Virus record (IMG/VR): IMGVR_UViG_3300032047_000080
Location: 1 to 30,562 of that record
Reading direction: 5' to 3' (one strand)
DNA: 30,562 nt
From: a virus
The position numbers were made by a program, and so were the translations under genes. Below the pieces are notes generated by a model. It saw nothing but the letters and a program-made list of their open reading frames with translations. It ran no database searches and was not told where the DNA came from. Positions within the stretch are counted from its first letter, which is position 1. Each line of letters begins with the position of its first letter. This document shows positions 1 to 10,254 of this stretch, piece after piece.

Positions 1-355
1 CATCAATAGGAGCAGTTGTTCCGCTAATAGTTGAACTAATTACATAGCCAAAAAAATCTTCTCTATTACTAAATTCACCAGAAAGAGAACCGCTAATTAA
101 CAATTTTGAGTTAGCTTTGGTTGTTGTAACAGTAGTATCAATACCTGTAACATAGTAAATATTAGAACTATTGTTAGCATATTGATTTGTTATAGAGAGA
201 CTAGCTCTGCTATTAAAAGTAGTATTAACAACTTGAAGAATTTTACCTACACCACCTGACAAGTTAGATATAGTTGTACTTCCATCAGAACCTAAAACAA
301 TATTATTAGAACCAGAGGAAGCGTGTTTTAAATTTGTTGCGTTTAAAGTTGCCAT
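1..355 (-). CDS. Fibre-like protein, paralogue 3 (3' end cut by window edge)
   Basis: An open frame of 118 codons starts at ATG 355 and runs off the left edge without a stop. After a short Asn/Ser/Gly-rich lead, the product contains GKILQVV near residue 37, the same block found in the two genes before it. A beta-rich Thr/Ser-heavy stretch follows, with a second shared element (TKANSKLLI) near residue 83. The ATG overlaps the stop of the preceding gene in a TAATG junction, so the three are translated as a unit. I infer an accessory fibre or tail-tip adhesin from position and paralogy. No enzymatic motif is visible and the C-terminus is missing. Confidence 0.75.
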   Translation of the reverse strand, partial: MATLNATNLKHASSGSNNIVLGSDGSTTISNLSGGVGKILQVVNTTFNSRASLSITNQYANNSSNIYYVTGIDTTVTTTKANSKLLISGSLSGEFSNREDFFGYVISSTISGTTAPID

Positions 356-969
356 TATGCTGCTACCTCCATAAGAGTAATTGTACAGGGACACCTCAGG
401 TGTTGCTGATAGTTACCATTATCTCCTGTAGTTCCTACTCTTCCAGTGCCACCTGAGTTAAAAACTTTCATTAAAACTCCATAAGTATGTGCATTTGTAT
501 CTGCTGCTGTATCTAAGTACATAAAAGCTGCTTCTTCTGCATGATTTACTGAACTCTGTCTAAATCTAAAGGTTCCTGATTCTTGGTTATTACCAGAAGC
601 TGCACCTATTGCACCAGATATTGCAGTTCCATCTTTTGCTAATTGAAACCCCACGGCATAATCATTTGCACTATTACCACCATATATAGTTACATTTATT
701 AAAATTTTATTATTTGCTGTAGTTGCTGTGATTGCTTGAGTTAAGCCTGTAATTAGTGCATAGCTTGTACTATTTGTAGAGTAAACGTCAGTTTTAACTG
801 TTTGAACAACTTGAAGAATTTTACCTGTGCTTGTTGCGGATGTTAATAATGTTGCATTACCAGTTCCGGGTACAGTCAACTCAAGAGCTGCATTACCAGT
901 TGTACTGGCTGGCCCTTTGATAGCAACTGTACCTCCACCGCTGTCTGCGGTTAATTTTAATTGACTCAT
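355..969 (-). CDS. Fibre-like protein, paralogue 2 (204 aa)
   Basis: The 204-residue product has a Gly/Thr/Ala-rich N-terminus, GKILQVVQ at about residues 49-56, a Thr/Asn-rich beta region ending in NNKILINVTIYGG, and a C-terminus ending TLMEVAA. The same landmarks in the same order occur in the 193-residue neighbour, so the two are paralogues. The ATG at 969 overlaps the previous stop (ATGA). In cyanopodoviruses, genes right after the main tail fibre often encode further fibre or receptor-binding subunits, and that is my inference here. No signal peptide or transmembrane segment is visible. The gene is more AT-rich than the core virion genes, consistent with an exchanging module. Confidence 0.75.
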   Translation of the reverse strand: MSQLKLTADSGGGTVAIKGPASTTGNAALELTVPGTGNATLLTSATSTGKILQVVQTVKTDVYSTNSTSYALITGLTQAITATTANNKILINVTIYGGNSANDYAVGFQLAKDGTAISGAIGAASGNNQESGTFRFRQSSVNHAEEAAFMYLDTAADTNAHTYGVLMKVFNSGGTGRVGTTGDNGNYQQHLRCPCTITLMEVAA

Positions 970-1547
970 GCTGCTATCTCCATTGCTGTAATTGTTGAAA
1001 TAGCTCTTCCATTACCATGACTATCTCCATCTGTATAAAATCTATTTAGATACATTGTCCTTGTTAAACCAGATGAATGACGTATTGCAACATTATAAAT
1101 TCTACTATTTGTATCACCAGCAGAGACTTGAGCTATCAAATTCGTAGTTCTACCAGCACCACTCGCCATATCATCTTCTAAAGAACTAGATCTGGTTCTA
1201 CTTCCAGCAGCATCACCTATAATATCAGTAATCTCAGCACCATTCTTTTCAAATCTAAGCATATAAATTTGCCCACTACCTTCAGAGAATGTAACTGTTG
1301 CCATTAATAATATTTTATTAGAAGCTGAAGAAGGAGTAATACTTACTTGTAACCCTGCGTTATAAATACTCCACCAAGTTGCAGTAGCAAGGTCATTAGA
1401 AGCTGTGTCTGTTTTTTGATCGTGAACAACTTGCAGAATTTTACCGCCAACACCAGTTGCTAAATCAGCACTTTGTATAATCCCGTCTGGTAAACCACCA
1501 GCGGATATACCGGATACTGTGCCAGACCCGTTTAATGTTATAGGCAT
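966..1547 (-). CDS. Fibre-like protein, paralogue 1 (193 aa)
   Basis: This 193-residue protein starts with a short Gly/Ser-rich repeat-like stretch, then GGKILQVVH at about residues 34-42. It has a Ser/Thr-rich segment ending in SSASNKILLMATVTF and a C-terminal ITAMEIAA. The GKILQVV block, the NKIL element and the MEIAA end are shared with the 204-residue gene downstream. It sits three bases after the stop of the main fibre gene. I read it as an accessory fibre or adhesin subunit. The function is inferred from position and repetition and not from a characterised domain. Confidence 0.75.
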   Translation of the reverse strand: MPITLNGSGTVSGISAGGLPDGIIQSADLATGVGGKILQVVHDQKTDTASNDLATATWWSIYNAGLQVSITPSSASNKILLMATVTFSEGSGQIYMLRFEKNGAEITDIIGDAAGSRTRSSSLEDDMASGAGRTTNLIAQVSAGDTNSRIYNVAIRHSSGLTRTMYLNRFYTDGDSHGNGRAISTITAMEIAA

Positions 1548-1550
1548 AAT

Positions 1551-3287
1551 TTATACGATTGTCCAGTTTTCTCCAGTACCAATTGTTACAGCAACACCAT
1601 TATTGATTGTTACAGGGCCAGCTGACATTGCGTTGTAGCCGTTTGTAATTGTATAGTTGGTTGTTACTGTTTGACCATTTTCCCAGAATATTTTATCTGT
1701 GCCACCACCTGTAGCTCCAGCTGCTGACTCAACCCACTCCATACCATTGGATGTGTAGCCAAGTACTTTGTCTGTGCCAGACGGTGCTGCATGTATATCT
1801 AGTTTAGCTTCTGTTACGCTATCGTCTGCTAACTTACTACCAGCAATAGCTGCTGAAGCGTTTATGTCAGCATTGACAATAGTACCATCTACAATCTTAG
1901 CAGATGTGACTGTATCGTCAGCTGGTGTATTTATACTTATTGCGAGTCCGATGGTGAGAATAAAGAAGTCAGCACCATTAGCAGGGGCACTGGCAAATAT
2001 AATATCGTTACCATCAATAGCAAATCCTTCGCTTGGGCTGGTTCCACTATTAGGTTTCTGAATGACTCCATTGATGCTAACAAGATGTGCTTGAGCATTT
2101 GAACCGGGGTTTGATAATGTGAATCTTGTAGCAGAACCATTAAAGGTTGCACTACCACCACCTGAGCCACTAGAGCTAGACAGTGTGTTGATTGCTATGG
2201 TTTGAGATCCAGCTGCTGCCCAGCTTAGATTACCATTAGAATCTGTTTTTAGAAACTGACCGTTTACTATGTTAGATGGTAGTGTCAGCGTATAACTTTG
2301 TGCAGCACTATGAGGTGGTGACTTAATCTTGACACCATGGCTGTTAGCTGAACAGTTAAGTTGCAGTGTACCATCTGCACCGCCTGCACCTTTAATTTCT
2401 ACAACACCTGTACCATTAGGTGTTACTTTAATATTACCGTTAGTTGTGCTTGTAGTAATCTCATTTGTTTGTACATCTAAGTTACCGCCAAGCTGTGGTG
2501 TAGTATCATCTACTATATCTTGAGTTGGTGTTGTAACTGTAACAAACTCAAGTGCATTACCAGATGAGTTCACCTTTACTGTTTTACCAGCTGCACCTGT
2601 AAAGTTAGCTGGTGTATCTGATAAGGTTGTAAATGTTGTAGCACCCGCACCGGCAGATATGCCTGCTAGTTTGCTTTTTTCTGCATCTGTAAATACGTTA
2701 CTATCTGATGCAGCTGCTACGGCTGCTCTAATCTCTGCATCAGTTTGATCTGCTGTTGCACCAGCTTCTATAGCATTAAGTTTACTGTGGTCAGCGTCAG
2801 TAAATACATTACTGTCACTTGCATTTTCTACTAATGTTCTAATCTCTGATGCTGTTTGGTCAGCTGTTGCTGCTGTTTCAATGCCGTCAAGTTTTGTCTT
2901 GTCAGCAGCTGTCATAAGGCCGGGGCTAGTTGTTGTAACACTAGCTAAGTTATTCTGCTCTTCTTGTGCAGCAAATAATAACTGCTCATGGTTAGCATTA
3001 AGGTCAGCTGCTTTGACTGACGAGCCTGCGACATATGTAGCCTTTGCAACGTCTACGTTAGTATCACGAAGTATACGTATCTTTGCAGGGCTAGTTGGTA
3101 TATTACCAGCTGTAAATACTACATTACCACCACCTGTAGTAGTGTAGCTTGTTATATTGTAATGTGTGCTTGTTGTTTTTGTAACACCATCTACTTCTAC
3201 TTTTACATCTGATTCTTGTATAGAAGGGAAAGAAAACGCTTTGGTCGCATTTCCATCCCCAGTGTATTCTACGAATGTTGTTGCCAT
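1551..3287 (-). CDS. Tail fibre protein with T7 gp17-type N-terminal domain
   Basis: The 578-residue protein starts at ATG 3287, immediately after the stop of the gp16-like gene. Residues 1 to about 115 match the virion-attachment domain of T7 gp17: the opening TTFVEYTGDG, the hydrophobic-acidic SFPSIQESDVKVEVDG stretch, an IRILRDT motif, and a helical segment with LNANHEQLLFAAQEE. Residues 132-211 hold two full copies and part of a third of a 37-residue repeat (KLxxIexgATADQT...SDSNVFTDA). The remainder is Ser/Thr/Gly/Asn-rich beta structure ending in WTIV, where receptor binding is expected. The N-terminus should bind the tail nozzle. Family assignment is firm for the N-terminus only, because the distal part is not recognisable. 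Confidence 0.92.
   Translation of the reverse strand: MATTFVEYTGDGNATKAFSFPSIQESDVKVEVDGVTKTTSTHYNITSYTTTGGGNVVFTAGNIPTSPAKIRILRDTNVDVAKATYVAGSSVKAADLNANHEQLLFAAQEEQNNLASVTTTSPGLMTAADKTKLDGIETAATADQTASEIRTLVENASDSNVFTDADHSKLNAIEAGATADQTDAEIRAAVAAASDSNVFTDAEKSKLAGISAGAGATTFTTLSDTPANFTGAAGKTVKVNSSGNALEFVTVTTPTQDIVDDTTPQLGGNLDVQTNEITTSTTNGNIKVTPNGTGVVEIKGAGGADGTLQLNCSANSHGVKIKSPPHSAAQSYTLTLPSNIVNGQFLKTDSNGNLSWAAAGSQTIAINTLSSSSGSGGGSATFNGSATRFTLSNPGSNAQAHLVSINGVIQKPNSGTSPSEGFAIDGNDIIFASAPANGADFFILTIGLAISINTPADDTVTSAKIVDGTIVNADINASAAIAGSKLADDSVTEAKLDIHAAPSGTDKVLGYTSNGMEWVESAAGATGGGTDKIFWENGQTVTTNYTITNGYNAMSAGPVTINNGVAVTIGTGENWTIV
2655..2894 (-). repeat. 37-residue (111-base) tandem repeat in the tail fibre
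   Basis: Residues 132-168 and 169-205 of the fibre are two copies of one unit, and a third begins at KLAGI before it diverges. Conserved elements are KL-x-x-I, ATADQT, an EIR helix and SDSNVFTDA. The unit probably forms a repeating trimeric stalk, and copy number may vary among relatives. Confidence 0.8.
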
Positions 3288-6200
3288 TTATTTGTATATG
3301 TTGAGGATGTTTGCGGTATCCGTACGTTTTTCGATACGTGCGATTTCTTTTTCACGTTGCTCTAGTATAACTCTTCTGACATTTGGTTGACTGCTAATTT
3401 TAGCCCAAGCCTGCCTACGTGCGTTGTAGAATATACGTTCTATAATTCTGTTATGGTAGTAGTCTTTTACATCAAAGTCACCACGTCTACCAGATTTTAT
3501 ATCTGTACGCATCTGTTCTAATGACGCTAGTATCTTGGGATCGTCAGCTAGTTTGTCAAGTTTTAATTCTAGATTTTGCTCACCTATAGCTTGTTGAAAC
3601 AAAGATCTAATTACTGCATTATCTGTAAGCTTTGTGCCGTCAGGTGCGTAGTATGTAGATGTACGTAAATCGTAGCCACTATTAAATAGTAACTGTCTAC
3701 CTTTGCTTTGTTCTAAGTTAAGTGTTACAGGACTTACAGCATTATATGCTCTTGTTAAGAAGTCCCAATCTTTGAGTGGTTTACCGTTGAGTATGTCATA
3801 CTTTTTAGGTAGCTGTTGTGTACCAGCTATCTGTTCAGTAAGTAAGTTTCTGTTACGTATAGACTGTAGCACGCCTGAGTTTATCTCACGCATGTATGGT
3901 GTAAATAATCTACCAAGTTCGTTACGTAGACCAGCCAGAGGTACAGAGTTGTTAGCAAGAGATGCTACAATACGTTTTCCCTGTCCGGGTCTAGCACCAA
4001 ATAAGTCTACAAATGACTGTATACCTGCTAGGTATGACTTACTTGTAATAGCCTGTGCTACAACAAGAGATATCTTACCTAACTGGTTTTCTGTCCACTC
4101 TTCACCCATCAGTTCACTCGCATCACCTACGTCAGCGATTGTAGACATAATAAGGTTGAATGGTTCAAAGTTGTCGTAACCTACACGTACATCACCTAGT
4201 TTAATTGTTCTTGGTTCCCACTTACCATCTATCCAGACCTGTCTTTTCTGTCTATCAACTGGGCCGTTACCGTTAAGATCACCACGCATCCAAGCGTTTA
4301 TAGCCATCATAACTACACCAGAGCCTATAGCCAATCGGCCTGTTTGTAAAGCTCTAGCATTAGCAAGTTCTTCTGGTGTAAAAATACCATACTTGTTTAC
4401 ACTTGCTAGGTCAGCTGGGTTTGCAAATGCTATGTCGTTAAACTCTTTGACTAAGAAGTTAAACCCGGGTGTATACTTACCTGTAAGAGCAAGACCGTTT
4501 ACACCTGTTCTAGCAAACAAAAAGAATGGTTTGGCTAGAGGTGCAGCACTAAATACATCGTTGAGACCTTTTGCAAAGCCTGTAAGATCTTGTGTTAGTG
4601 TTACTTCTTTACGTCCAAATTTTGTAGCTTCGTCAATAATATTACCGTCTTTGTCAAATACCTGTGAATAGAAGTCGTCTTCATATGCCTTCATCAAGTC
4701 TTTGTTTATCTCTGGTAGTTTGATGCCGTCAACACTTTGCATTTCTAAGACTCTACGCATTGCTTTCTCACGCATCTTAGCACGACCAAGAATGTAACCA
4801 AACGCATCGTCAGTTGCAGCCATAATCTTTGTAGAGTATGTAAACAAGTTATTGTTGTTCATCTGTCTAGCTACGTTAGCCATACGAAATGCAGCTACTT
4901 CACCAGCGTCAGCTCTACCACTATCTTCTGCCCAACGACGTAATATCTCCCAGTTATCGTCTGCTTGTGTATACTCTGAGAAACGTGTCTTGATTGTACG
5001 TATATCACCTTTCCAGTATGAGTTTAGTTTTTCTCTAAACAAAGTAAACGACTCAGGTATAGCTTCTATCATACCATTGACCGCAGCTAGGCTACTTCTA
5101 AGTGTAGCAGAGTCACCCTCAAACGGATAACGTACAACTGCTCCTAATGCTGAAGCTAGTGGTCGTAAGAATGTTGCAGTAGATGTACCCATGATTGCTC
5201 GAACTGGTGTTTTAGGGCCTGATAGAATACTATGACTCATCACACCTTCTAGTTCACGAATTAGTGCACCTGTTCTAGCTGGGCCGTCTGGTACTAATGA
5301 ACCACCTTTAAGTATTGTACGTGCCCATCTGTCAAAGTCTTCAAGAGTATTGACATCTTTCATCATAGAAAAAGCTTCAAACAACGCATTGAGTAGGTTG
5401 TCGTCTGCATCATCTTTAGCTATCTTTAGTACAGCCATTATAGACTCTTTTGCTTTCTCTACATCTGCTGTAATAACTTCGTCGACTATCTGTGATTTTG
5501 GTTGTTTACCAGCTTGTAACTGTCTAAATGCGTCAGATTTTAAGAATCTAGCTTTTTTAGTTTGGTACAAAGCTGTTAACATTGTATCTACAACTTGCTT
5601 GGCTGGGCCATCTACATCGTCCAGACCAACTAGATCTGCTATTTCACGTCCAGCTGTACCTAGATCTCGTAGTTGTTTAAGTAAAGAACCTACAACTAAG
5701 TCACCTATAACAACATTCTTTGATGTCCATATTTCTACACCGTCAACAACATCGGGTTGAGCTTCTAATAACTCTTTTAGATACTGTTGTGGTGACATTT
5801 CTACGGCATTTCTACCCTGTGTTATACGTTGATGACCTTCTATAGCCTCTCTCCATCTGGATGCTAGCTTTGGTACACTGCCTTTTACAGCGTCAAGCTC
5901 TGCTTTAAATTTAGCATCACTCATTAGTCCACGCATAATACGCTCTACTTGTGCTTCATCTGTAGCACCCTCCATAGCAATACGTTCGCGTTCGTATGGT
6001 GTTGTTACAGAGCCAGTAGATCCTTCTTCTGAACCCCACTCTTTACGAGTACGAGATAGCTGTTCACGAGCTTGTTGTGGTGATACCTCGGTTATATGTG
6101 CCCCTTGGTGTGGTTGAGATATAGGTGCATTTTTATCTGCTCTAAACTCTACTTCGCCACGTCTTAGCTGTGCTAGTCCGTTTTGTACTGTTGCCTGTTT

Positions 6201-6986
6201 TAGATTCTTGTTTCTATCTTGTATCTGTTTTACAGCTTTTTTACCACCTCTTCCAAGTGTGTAAGCAAAACCGTCAAAGAATAGACCTATGCCCATACCT
6301 TCAACAATGTTCTTCATCTTCATTACAACTGGATGGTCAGTATCCTTTGTAGATATAGGTGTATCCATCCAACCGTATCGGTCACGTAAAGCACCTAGAG
6401 CGTTCTGTTCATCTGACTCTTTTGATACTAGGTCAGATACAGCTCCAACAGCCATACCTCTTACAACATTACCTTTAGCTAGTGCTATAAGACCGGCTGG
6501 TAAAGCAACTACACCTGTAGCTGCCGCAGCTTTTGCAGTTAGTATTGTACCAGCTGCTAGAGATCCAAAGTGTACTAGACCTCTAAGCTGTTTACCCCAC
6601 CATGTTTTTGTTTCGATTGGATTATCATAACCACCAAAGGGTGTAAAGTCTGGCTTGTATGCACCAGTCTCTTCCCTTTGTCTTTGCATCTCCCCACTGA
6701 AAGCATCAACTGTACGTTCTGGAAACGTAGCAATAGATGATGCAGTGTCTTGTAGACCGCCGGATAAAATAGACTGACCCTCTTTGATGAGTGCCTTAGC
6801 ACCCCATGTATCGGAGTTACGTGGATCAGCTTGTGTGTCAACGGCTTGTTGTTCAGCCTGAGCTTGCTCTGACTTTGCCTGTTCTTCGGCTATTATCCGA
6901 TTTCGATAGTCGTCTGATATGTCGTCAGCTACATTACTTAGCTCATCGACCATATCGTCGTCTATCATATATTTTCCTGAGTCCAT
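3288..6986 (-). CDS. Internal virion protein, T7 gp16-like (1232 aa)
   Basis: This is the largest gene in the window. It lies between the gp15-like gene (TAATG junction) and the tail fibre, exactly the slot of T7 gene 16, and T7 gp16 (about 1318 aa) is of similar size. The N-terminal 130 residues are acidic and Gln-rich. Residues 139-184 are an Ala/Gly/Val-rich hydrophobic stretch that could insert in a membrane, and the rest is mainly charged helix. In T7, gp16 is ejected and forms the channel that draws DNA across the envelope. T7 gp16 begins with a lytic transglycosylase domain, and I cannot see one here. The role is inferred from position and size, since sequence similarity is not obvious by eye. 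Confidence 0.8.
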   Translation of the reverse strand: MDSGKYMIDDDMVDELSNVADDISDDYRNRIIAEEQAKSEQAQAEQQAVDTQADPRNSDTWGAKALIKEGQSILSGGLQDTASSIATFPERTVDAFSGEMQRQREETGAYKPDFTPFGGYDNPIETKTWWGKQLRGLVHFGSLAAGTILTAKAAAATGVVALPAGLIALAKGNVVRGMAVGAVSDLVSKESDEQNALGALRDRYGWMDTPISTKDTDHPVVMKMKNIVEGMGIGLFFDGFAYTLGRGGKKAVKQIQDRNKNLKQATVQNGLAQLRRGEVEFRADKNAPISQPHQGAHITEVSPQQAREQLSRTRKEWGSEEGSTGSVTTPYERERIAMEGATDEAQVERIMRGLMSDAKFKAELDAVKGSVPKLASRWREAIEGHQRITQGRNAVEMSPQQYLKELLEAQPDVVDGVEIWTSKNVVIGDLVVGSLLKQLRDLGTAGREIADLVGLDDVDGPAKQVVDTMLTALYQTKKARFLKSDAFRQLQAGKQPKSQIVDEVITADVEKAKESIMAVLKIAKDDADDNLLNALFEAFSMMKDVNTLEDFDRWARTILKGGSLVPDGPARTGALIRELEGVMSHSILSGPKTPVRAIMGTSTATFLRPLASALGAVVRYPFEGDSATLRSSLAAVNGMIEAIPESFTLFREKLNSYWKGDIRTIKTRFSEYTQADDNWEILRRWAEDSGRADAGEVAAFRMANVARQMNNNNLFTYSTKIMAATDDAFGYILGRAKMREKAMRRVLEMQSVDGIKLPEINKDLMKAYEDDFYSQVFDKDGNIIDEATKFGRKEVTLTQDLTGFAKGLNDVFSAAPLAKPFFLFARTGVNGLALTGKYTPGFNFLVKEFNDIAFANPADLASVNKYGIFTPEELANARALQTGRLAIGSGVVMMAINAWMRGDLNGNGPVDRQKRQVWIDGKWEPRTIKLGDVRVGYDNFEPFNLIMSTIADVGDASELMGEEWTENQLGKISLVVAQAITSKSYLAGIQSFVDLFGARPGQGKRIVASLANNSVPLAGLRNELGRLFTPYMREINSGVLQSIRNRNLLTEQIAGTQQLPKKYDILNGKPLKDWDFLTRAYNAVSPVTLNLEQSKGRQLLFNSGYDLRTSTYYAPDGTKLTDNAVIRSLFQQAIGEQNLELKLDKLADDPKILASLEQMRTDIKSGRRGDFDVKDYYHNRIIERIFYNARRQAWAKISSQPNVRRVILEQREKEIARIEKRTDTANILNIYK

Positions 6987-9511
6987 TAAATTGTTATTCC
7001 TCCAAAGTCGTTCTCGACGTAATCTTTAATTAGTCCGTCGAAATACTTATTGGTTTTGGTTTTTTTTACGTTATCTAAAATTATCTCGTTTATATCACCC
7101 TGTAAGTTCTGAAACTGGTTATTTGTCATACCTCTAAGATTAGGAAAGAATTGTAATACTTGTGTTCTTTCTGTATCAGATAGGTTAGTAAGTCTACGCC
7201 AGTCTTTATCAGCGTCAACTAATGCACCCATAATACTGTTACTTTTGTTGGCTTGTATTCTCATCAAACCAAACACTATAGCATTTTGAGTCTGCTCATC
7301 CATGACACCATCTACTCTTATACCACCAGACTCTACAACTTCTATAAGTTCTTCTGAGCTAATCTTAAACATACCGAAGTCAGTCGCACCAGCCTTAGCT
7401 TTTCTGTACGCATCTGCAACTGTCATTTCTTCTAGTTTGACTTTTGGTTTTGTAAATGGATTGCTGTTAGGATCTCTGTAGTAGTCTGCATTATCTGTAA
7501 CTTTTAGAGCATTAAGCATTTTAGCTTCTATCTCTGTATTATCATCGTTGTTAAGTAAGTTAAGATTCTTAGTCTGATTCTTACGTAGATACAAGAAACG
7601 CTGCTCTTCTTCTGTTAAATCAAAGAATGTTTCTGGGTTCTTCATATTGCTAGTGTCACCCGGGAACATAGCCTTAAATCTTGCAAGAGCATACTCATGT
7701 GGCATTACGTTTGTACCATGAGTTACACTTCTAAAGTATTGTGGAAATGGTGTTTTGAAACCACTTTCATAGTAATCATACAACTGATCTAACGCACGTT
7801 TCTCGTCAAGAGATACAAACTCTTTCTGATTCATTGTAGCATCAACTCCGTTGTCCTTTAAGAAAGTCTGATCGTTACGTATATCTATTGGTAATGTTGG
7901 CCTAGTAATATCAACTTGAGATGAATACTCTTTGTTTATCAACTTTTCTAAAATTTTTGGATACTCTAATTCTAGTGCAGCTTCAAGTGTTAAGTTTTGG
8001 TCGCCTGCCATACGTTCATTAACTTTTTGAGTTAGCTCATACTCAGCAGCTTTAACTTGTATATTTTTCTGTAAGCTAGTAAGCTCTATGTTTGGATCTC
8101 TAGCAGCTTGTCTTAACTTGTTGACATAATCTTTTCCTACATCTACAATGTCAAATATCTTGTTTGCCTTGCCTACCTGATTAGAGTATGATTCGTTACC
8201 TATACCAGAAGTTTCATCATTTAAAAAATGAGTTGGTAGAGGCAGTGATGAATCAAGACCTTTAGCTTTTAGTTCTTTACGATATCTAGTCTCTTCTTCA
8301 GCAAGAGCCATAGTAAACTCTTGGTCAGATAAACCTTGTAGTCGTAGCTGTCTTACTCTTTCTTGAGAATTTGTAACAACAGTTTTATATACCTTATCAT
8401 CAGCCAGAGCCATCTCACTTTGTACACGTGTAAGAAAACCCATGTTACCGTCTATCTCACCCGGGCTACCTATGCCAGAATTAGCGTAACCTTTAGATAC
8501 TTTTTTGGTAGATTTATTAGTAAACTCAGCTTCATTCATAAAATGACTAACACCACCAGACTCTAATCTATATCTTAGCTCGTACATACGTTCTATGATA
8601 TAATCTAAAGATTGTTTATCGTTAAGCCCTTTTTTAAGTCCAACAAGTTGAATCAAACCTGTATCTATGTTATCGTATACTCCATCGTAATCACCGTCTG
8701 CATTTTTAGAGTTAACAGTTTCGATGATAGCATTATCAACAAACTTATTATTTTGATTTATGTAGTTCTGGTCACTTATACGTTCCCATGTAGATAATAT
8801 CTTTTCTTTTTCTTTTACAAGAGCTGGGTATAAACGCTTGATAAAATGTCTACGAAGCTGTCTGCTTTGTACATTTAGTCCTTTAGAGTTTGCATCCATC
8901 AGATACTTAGTAACAATGTTTTCTATAGTATCATCAACAGCTTCACTAGCATCTAGTCTAGTTGGTAAGTTAAGAACATTCTTAGCTTGTATTCTACTTT
9001 TAAGAGCACTAGCTGCAAAGTCATCGTAGTCTTGTATAAAATCATCTGTATCTAAACCTTCGATAGTAGGTGCAAATCTTAACTTTAGAAAGTCATAGAC
9101 TTCTTCGTTATCGCCTGCTATCTCTCTTAACGCAGCTTCCTGTTCAGCTTCGTTCATATCAAGTTTCTTTTCTTGAAACTCTAGAAACTGATCCTGTTTC
9201 TCTTCGTATAATTTTTTAGCAAACTTAAGTGACTCACGTGCTTCTCTATTTCTTTCACGTGCTTCATTAGCCGCAGCAACATTCTTTACTAAACCACCTA
9301 GCGCGTTTAGATTGTCAAAAAAGTTTTGTGATTTAAGTGCTTCTATGTCGCCTAGTTCTTTGTAAAATCTTTCTAGGTCTTTTGCACTTTCGTCATTCGC
9401 TTTGTTGACGGCCTCTTCCATGTTAGCTTCGGTAGAGGCGTAGTTACTAATCGGTAGGTCAGGAATCCTGTCCCTTTCCGTACCGACTAGATTAGAAAAT
9501 GATGAGGTCAT
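6986..9511 (-). CDS. Internal virion protein, T7 gp15-like (841 aa)
   Basis: The 841-residue protein occupies the T7 gene 15 position (T7 gp15 is about 747 aa). It starts at ATG 9511 in an ATGA overlap with the gp14-like gene and ends in a TAATG overlap with the gp16-like gene. It is strongly helical, with dense Glu/Lys/Arg/Leu between about residues 40 and 140 giving clear coiled-coil character, and no hydrophobic membrane segment. In T7, gp15 forms the periplasmic tube of the ejected core together with gp14 and gp16. The assignment rests on order, size and composition. Confidence 0.8.
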   Translation of the reverse strand: MTSSFSNLVGTERDRIPDLPISNYASTEANMEEAVNKANDESAKDLERFYKELGDIEALKSQNFFDNLNALGGLVKNVAAANEARERNREARESLKFAKKLYEEKQDQFLEFQEKKLDMNEAEQEAALREIAGDNEEVYDFLKLRFAPTIEGLDTDDFIQDYDDFAASALKSRIQAKNVLNLPTRLDASEAVDDTIENIVTKYLMDANSKGLNVQSRQLRRHFIKRLYPALVKEKEKILSTWERISDQNYINQNNKFVDNAIIETVNSKNADGDYDGVYDNIDTGLIQLVGLKKGLNDKQSLDYIIERMYELRYRLESGGVSHFMNEAEFTNKSTKKVSKGYANSGIGSPGEIDGNMGFLTRVQSEMALADDKVYKTVVTNSQERVRQLRLQGLSDQEFTMALAEEETRYRKELKAKGLDSSLPLPTHFLNDETSGIGNESYSNQVGKANKIFDIVDVGKDYVNKLRQAARDPNIELTSLQKNIQVKAAEYELTQKVNERMAGDQNLTLEAALELEYPKILEKLINKEYSSQVDITRPTLPIDIRNDQTFLKDNGVDATMNQKEFVSLDEKRALDQLYDYYESGFKTPFPQYFRSVTHGTNVMPHEYALARFKAMFPGDTSNMKNPETFFDLTEEEQRFLYLRKNQTKNLNLLNNDDNTEIEAKMLNALKVTDNADYYRDPNSNPFTKPKVKLEEMTVADAYRKAKAGATDFGMFKISSEELIEVVESGGIRVDGVMDEQTQNAIVFGLMRIQANKSNSIMGALVDADKDWRRLTNLSDTERTQVLQFFPNLRGMTNNQFQNLQGDINEIILDNVKKTKTNKYFDGLIKDYVENDFGGITI

Positions 9512-10254
9512 ACGAGCTCCATATTAACGTCAATTTTACTGTAGTCTACAGTTAAGTAATTATCTCGTATACCTACAGCCATTGGATTTTTCTTGACAAC
9601 ATCTTGAGCCATAGCTCCACGCCATCTATCTTTAAATCCTTTATAGTTAAATTCATATATTTTGTAGCCATCAGGTGATACACCAACTTCTTCTATGTTT
9701 TCTTTTAGTTTTATATCAGAAGAAAAAGCACTGTATATACCAGCAACCTGACTAGCAATCTGTAGAGCACCGCCAAGTCTGTTGGTTGGAGGCATCATAA
9801 CTGGTGCACCATACTCTGGTCTGATACCTAGAGCTTCTCGTGCTGATGCTTGTTTAGCTTGGAATACACGTTTGATACCCTCTTGTGAGTATGCCATGTT
9901 TCGTCCAAATACATTCTGTACTGTAGCTTCAACATCTGCATTTTTCTGTAGTAATTCAAGATATCTTAGTTTACCAAATCGTCTACTACGACCACCTTCG
10001 TTTACAGGCATCTTAGTAAAGTATGCTTTAGCAGCATCTTCTACTTTTCTTCTACCCTTTCCTTGGGTAGCTAAAGCTTGAGCATAGGCATCACTCTGAT
10101 CTTTTGTGAGTCCTATGACATTGTTTTGTTGTGTTCTTTCTAAAGTAACTTCTCTGTTGAAAAACTTTAGAGCATCGGACTTATATCGGGCATCTTTAGC
10201 AGCAGCTTGTGCTCTAGCTTGTGCCCTTGCCCCTGCATTAGCGTCTACGCACAC
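9508..10254 (-). CDS. Internal virion protein, gp14-like, with C-terminal S74-type chaperone domain
   Basis: I favour the GTG start at 10254 (248 aa, MCVDANAGARAQ...). A TTG at 10266 would add four residues. The N-terminal 150 residues are Ala/Arg/Gln-rich helix, as in T7 gp14, the core protein that enters the outer membrane on ejection. From about residue 179 the sequence changes to SDIKLKENI, then a KIYEFNY strand, AMAQDV and YLTVDYSKIDV. This is the signature of the S74 intramolecular chaperone (autoproteolytic) domain usually found on tail spikes. Ser179 and Lys184 fit the S-x4-K dyad. It overlaps the gp13-like gene upstream by 17 bases and the gp15-like gene downstream (ATGA). Confidence 0.83.
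   Translation of the reverse strand: MCVDANAGARAQARAQAAAKDARYKSDALKFFNREVTLERTQQNNVIGLTKDQSDAYAQALATQGKGRRKVEDAAKAYFTKMPVNEGGRSRRFGKLRYLELLQKNADVEATVQNVFGRNMAYSQEGIKRVFQAKQASAREALGIRPEYGAPVMMPPTNRLGGALQIASQVAGIYSAFSSDIKLKENIEEVGVSPDGYKIYEFNYKGFKDRWRGAMAQDVVKKNPMAVGIRDNYLTVDYSKIDVNMELV

Noticed and set aside
3703-4179. A 158-residue plus-strand ORF
   Set aside because: It lies fully antisense to the gp16-like gene, has no recognisable domain, and all firm genes are on the minus strand. The same holds for plus-strand frames at 5350-5760, 6289-6630 and 20031-20609.
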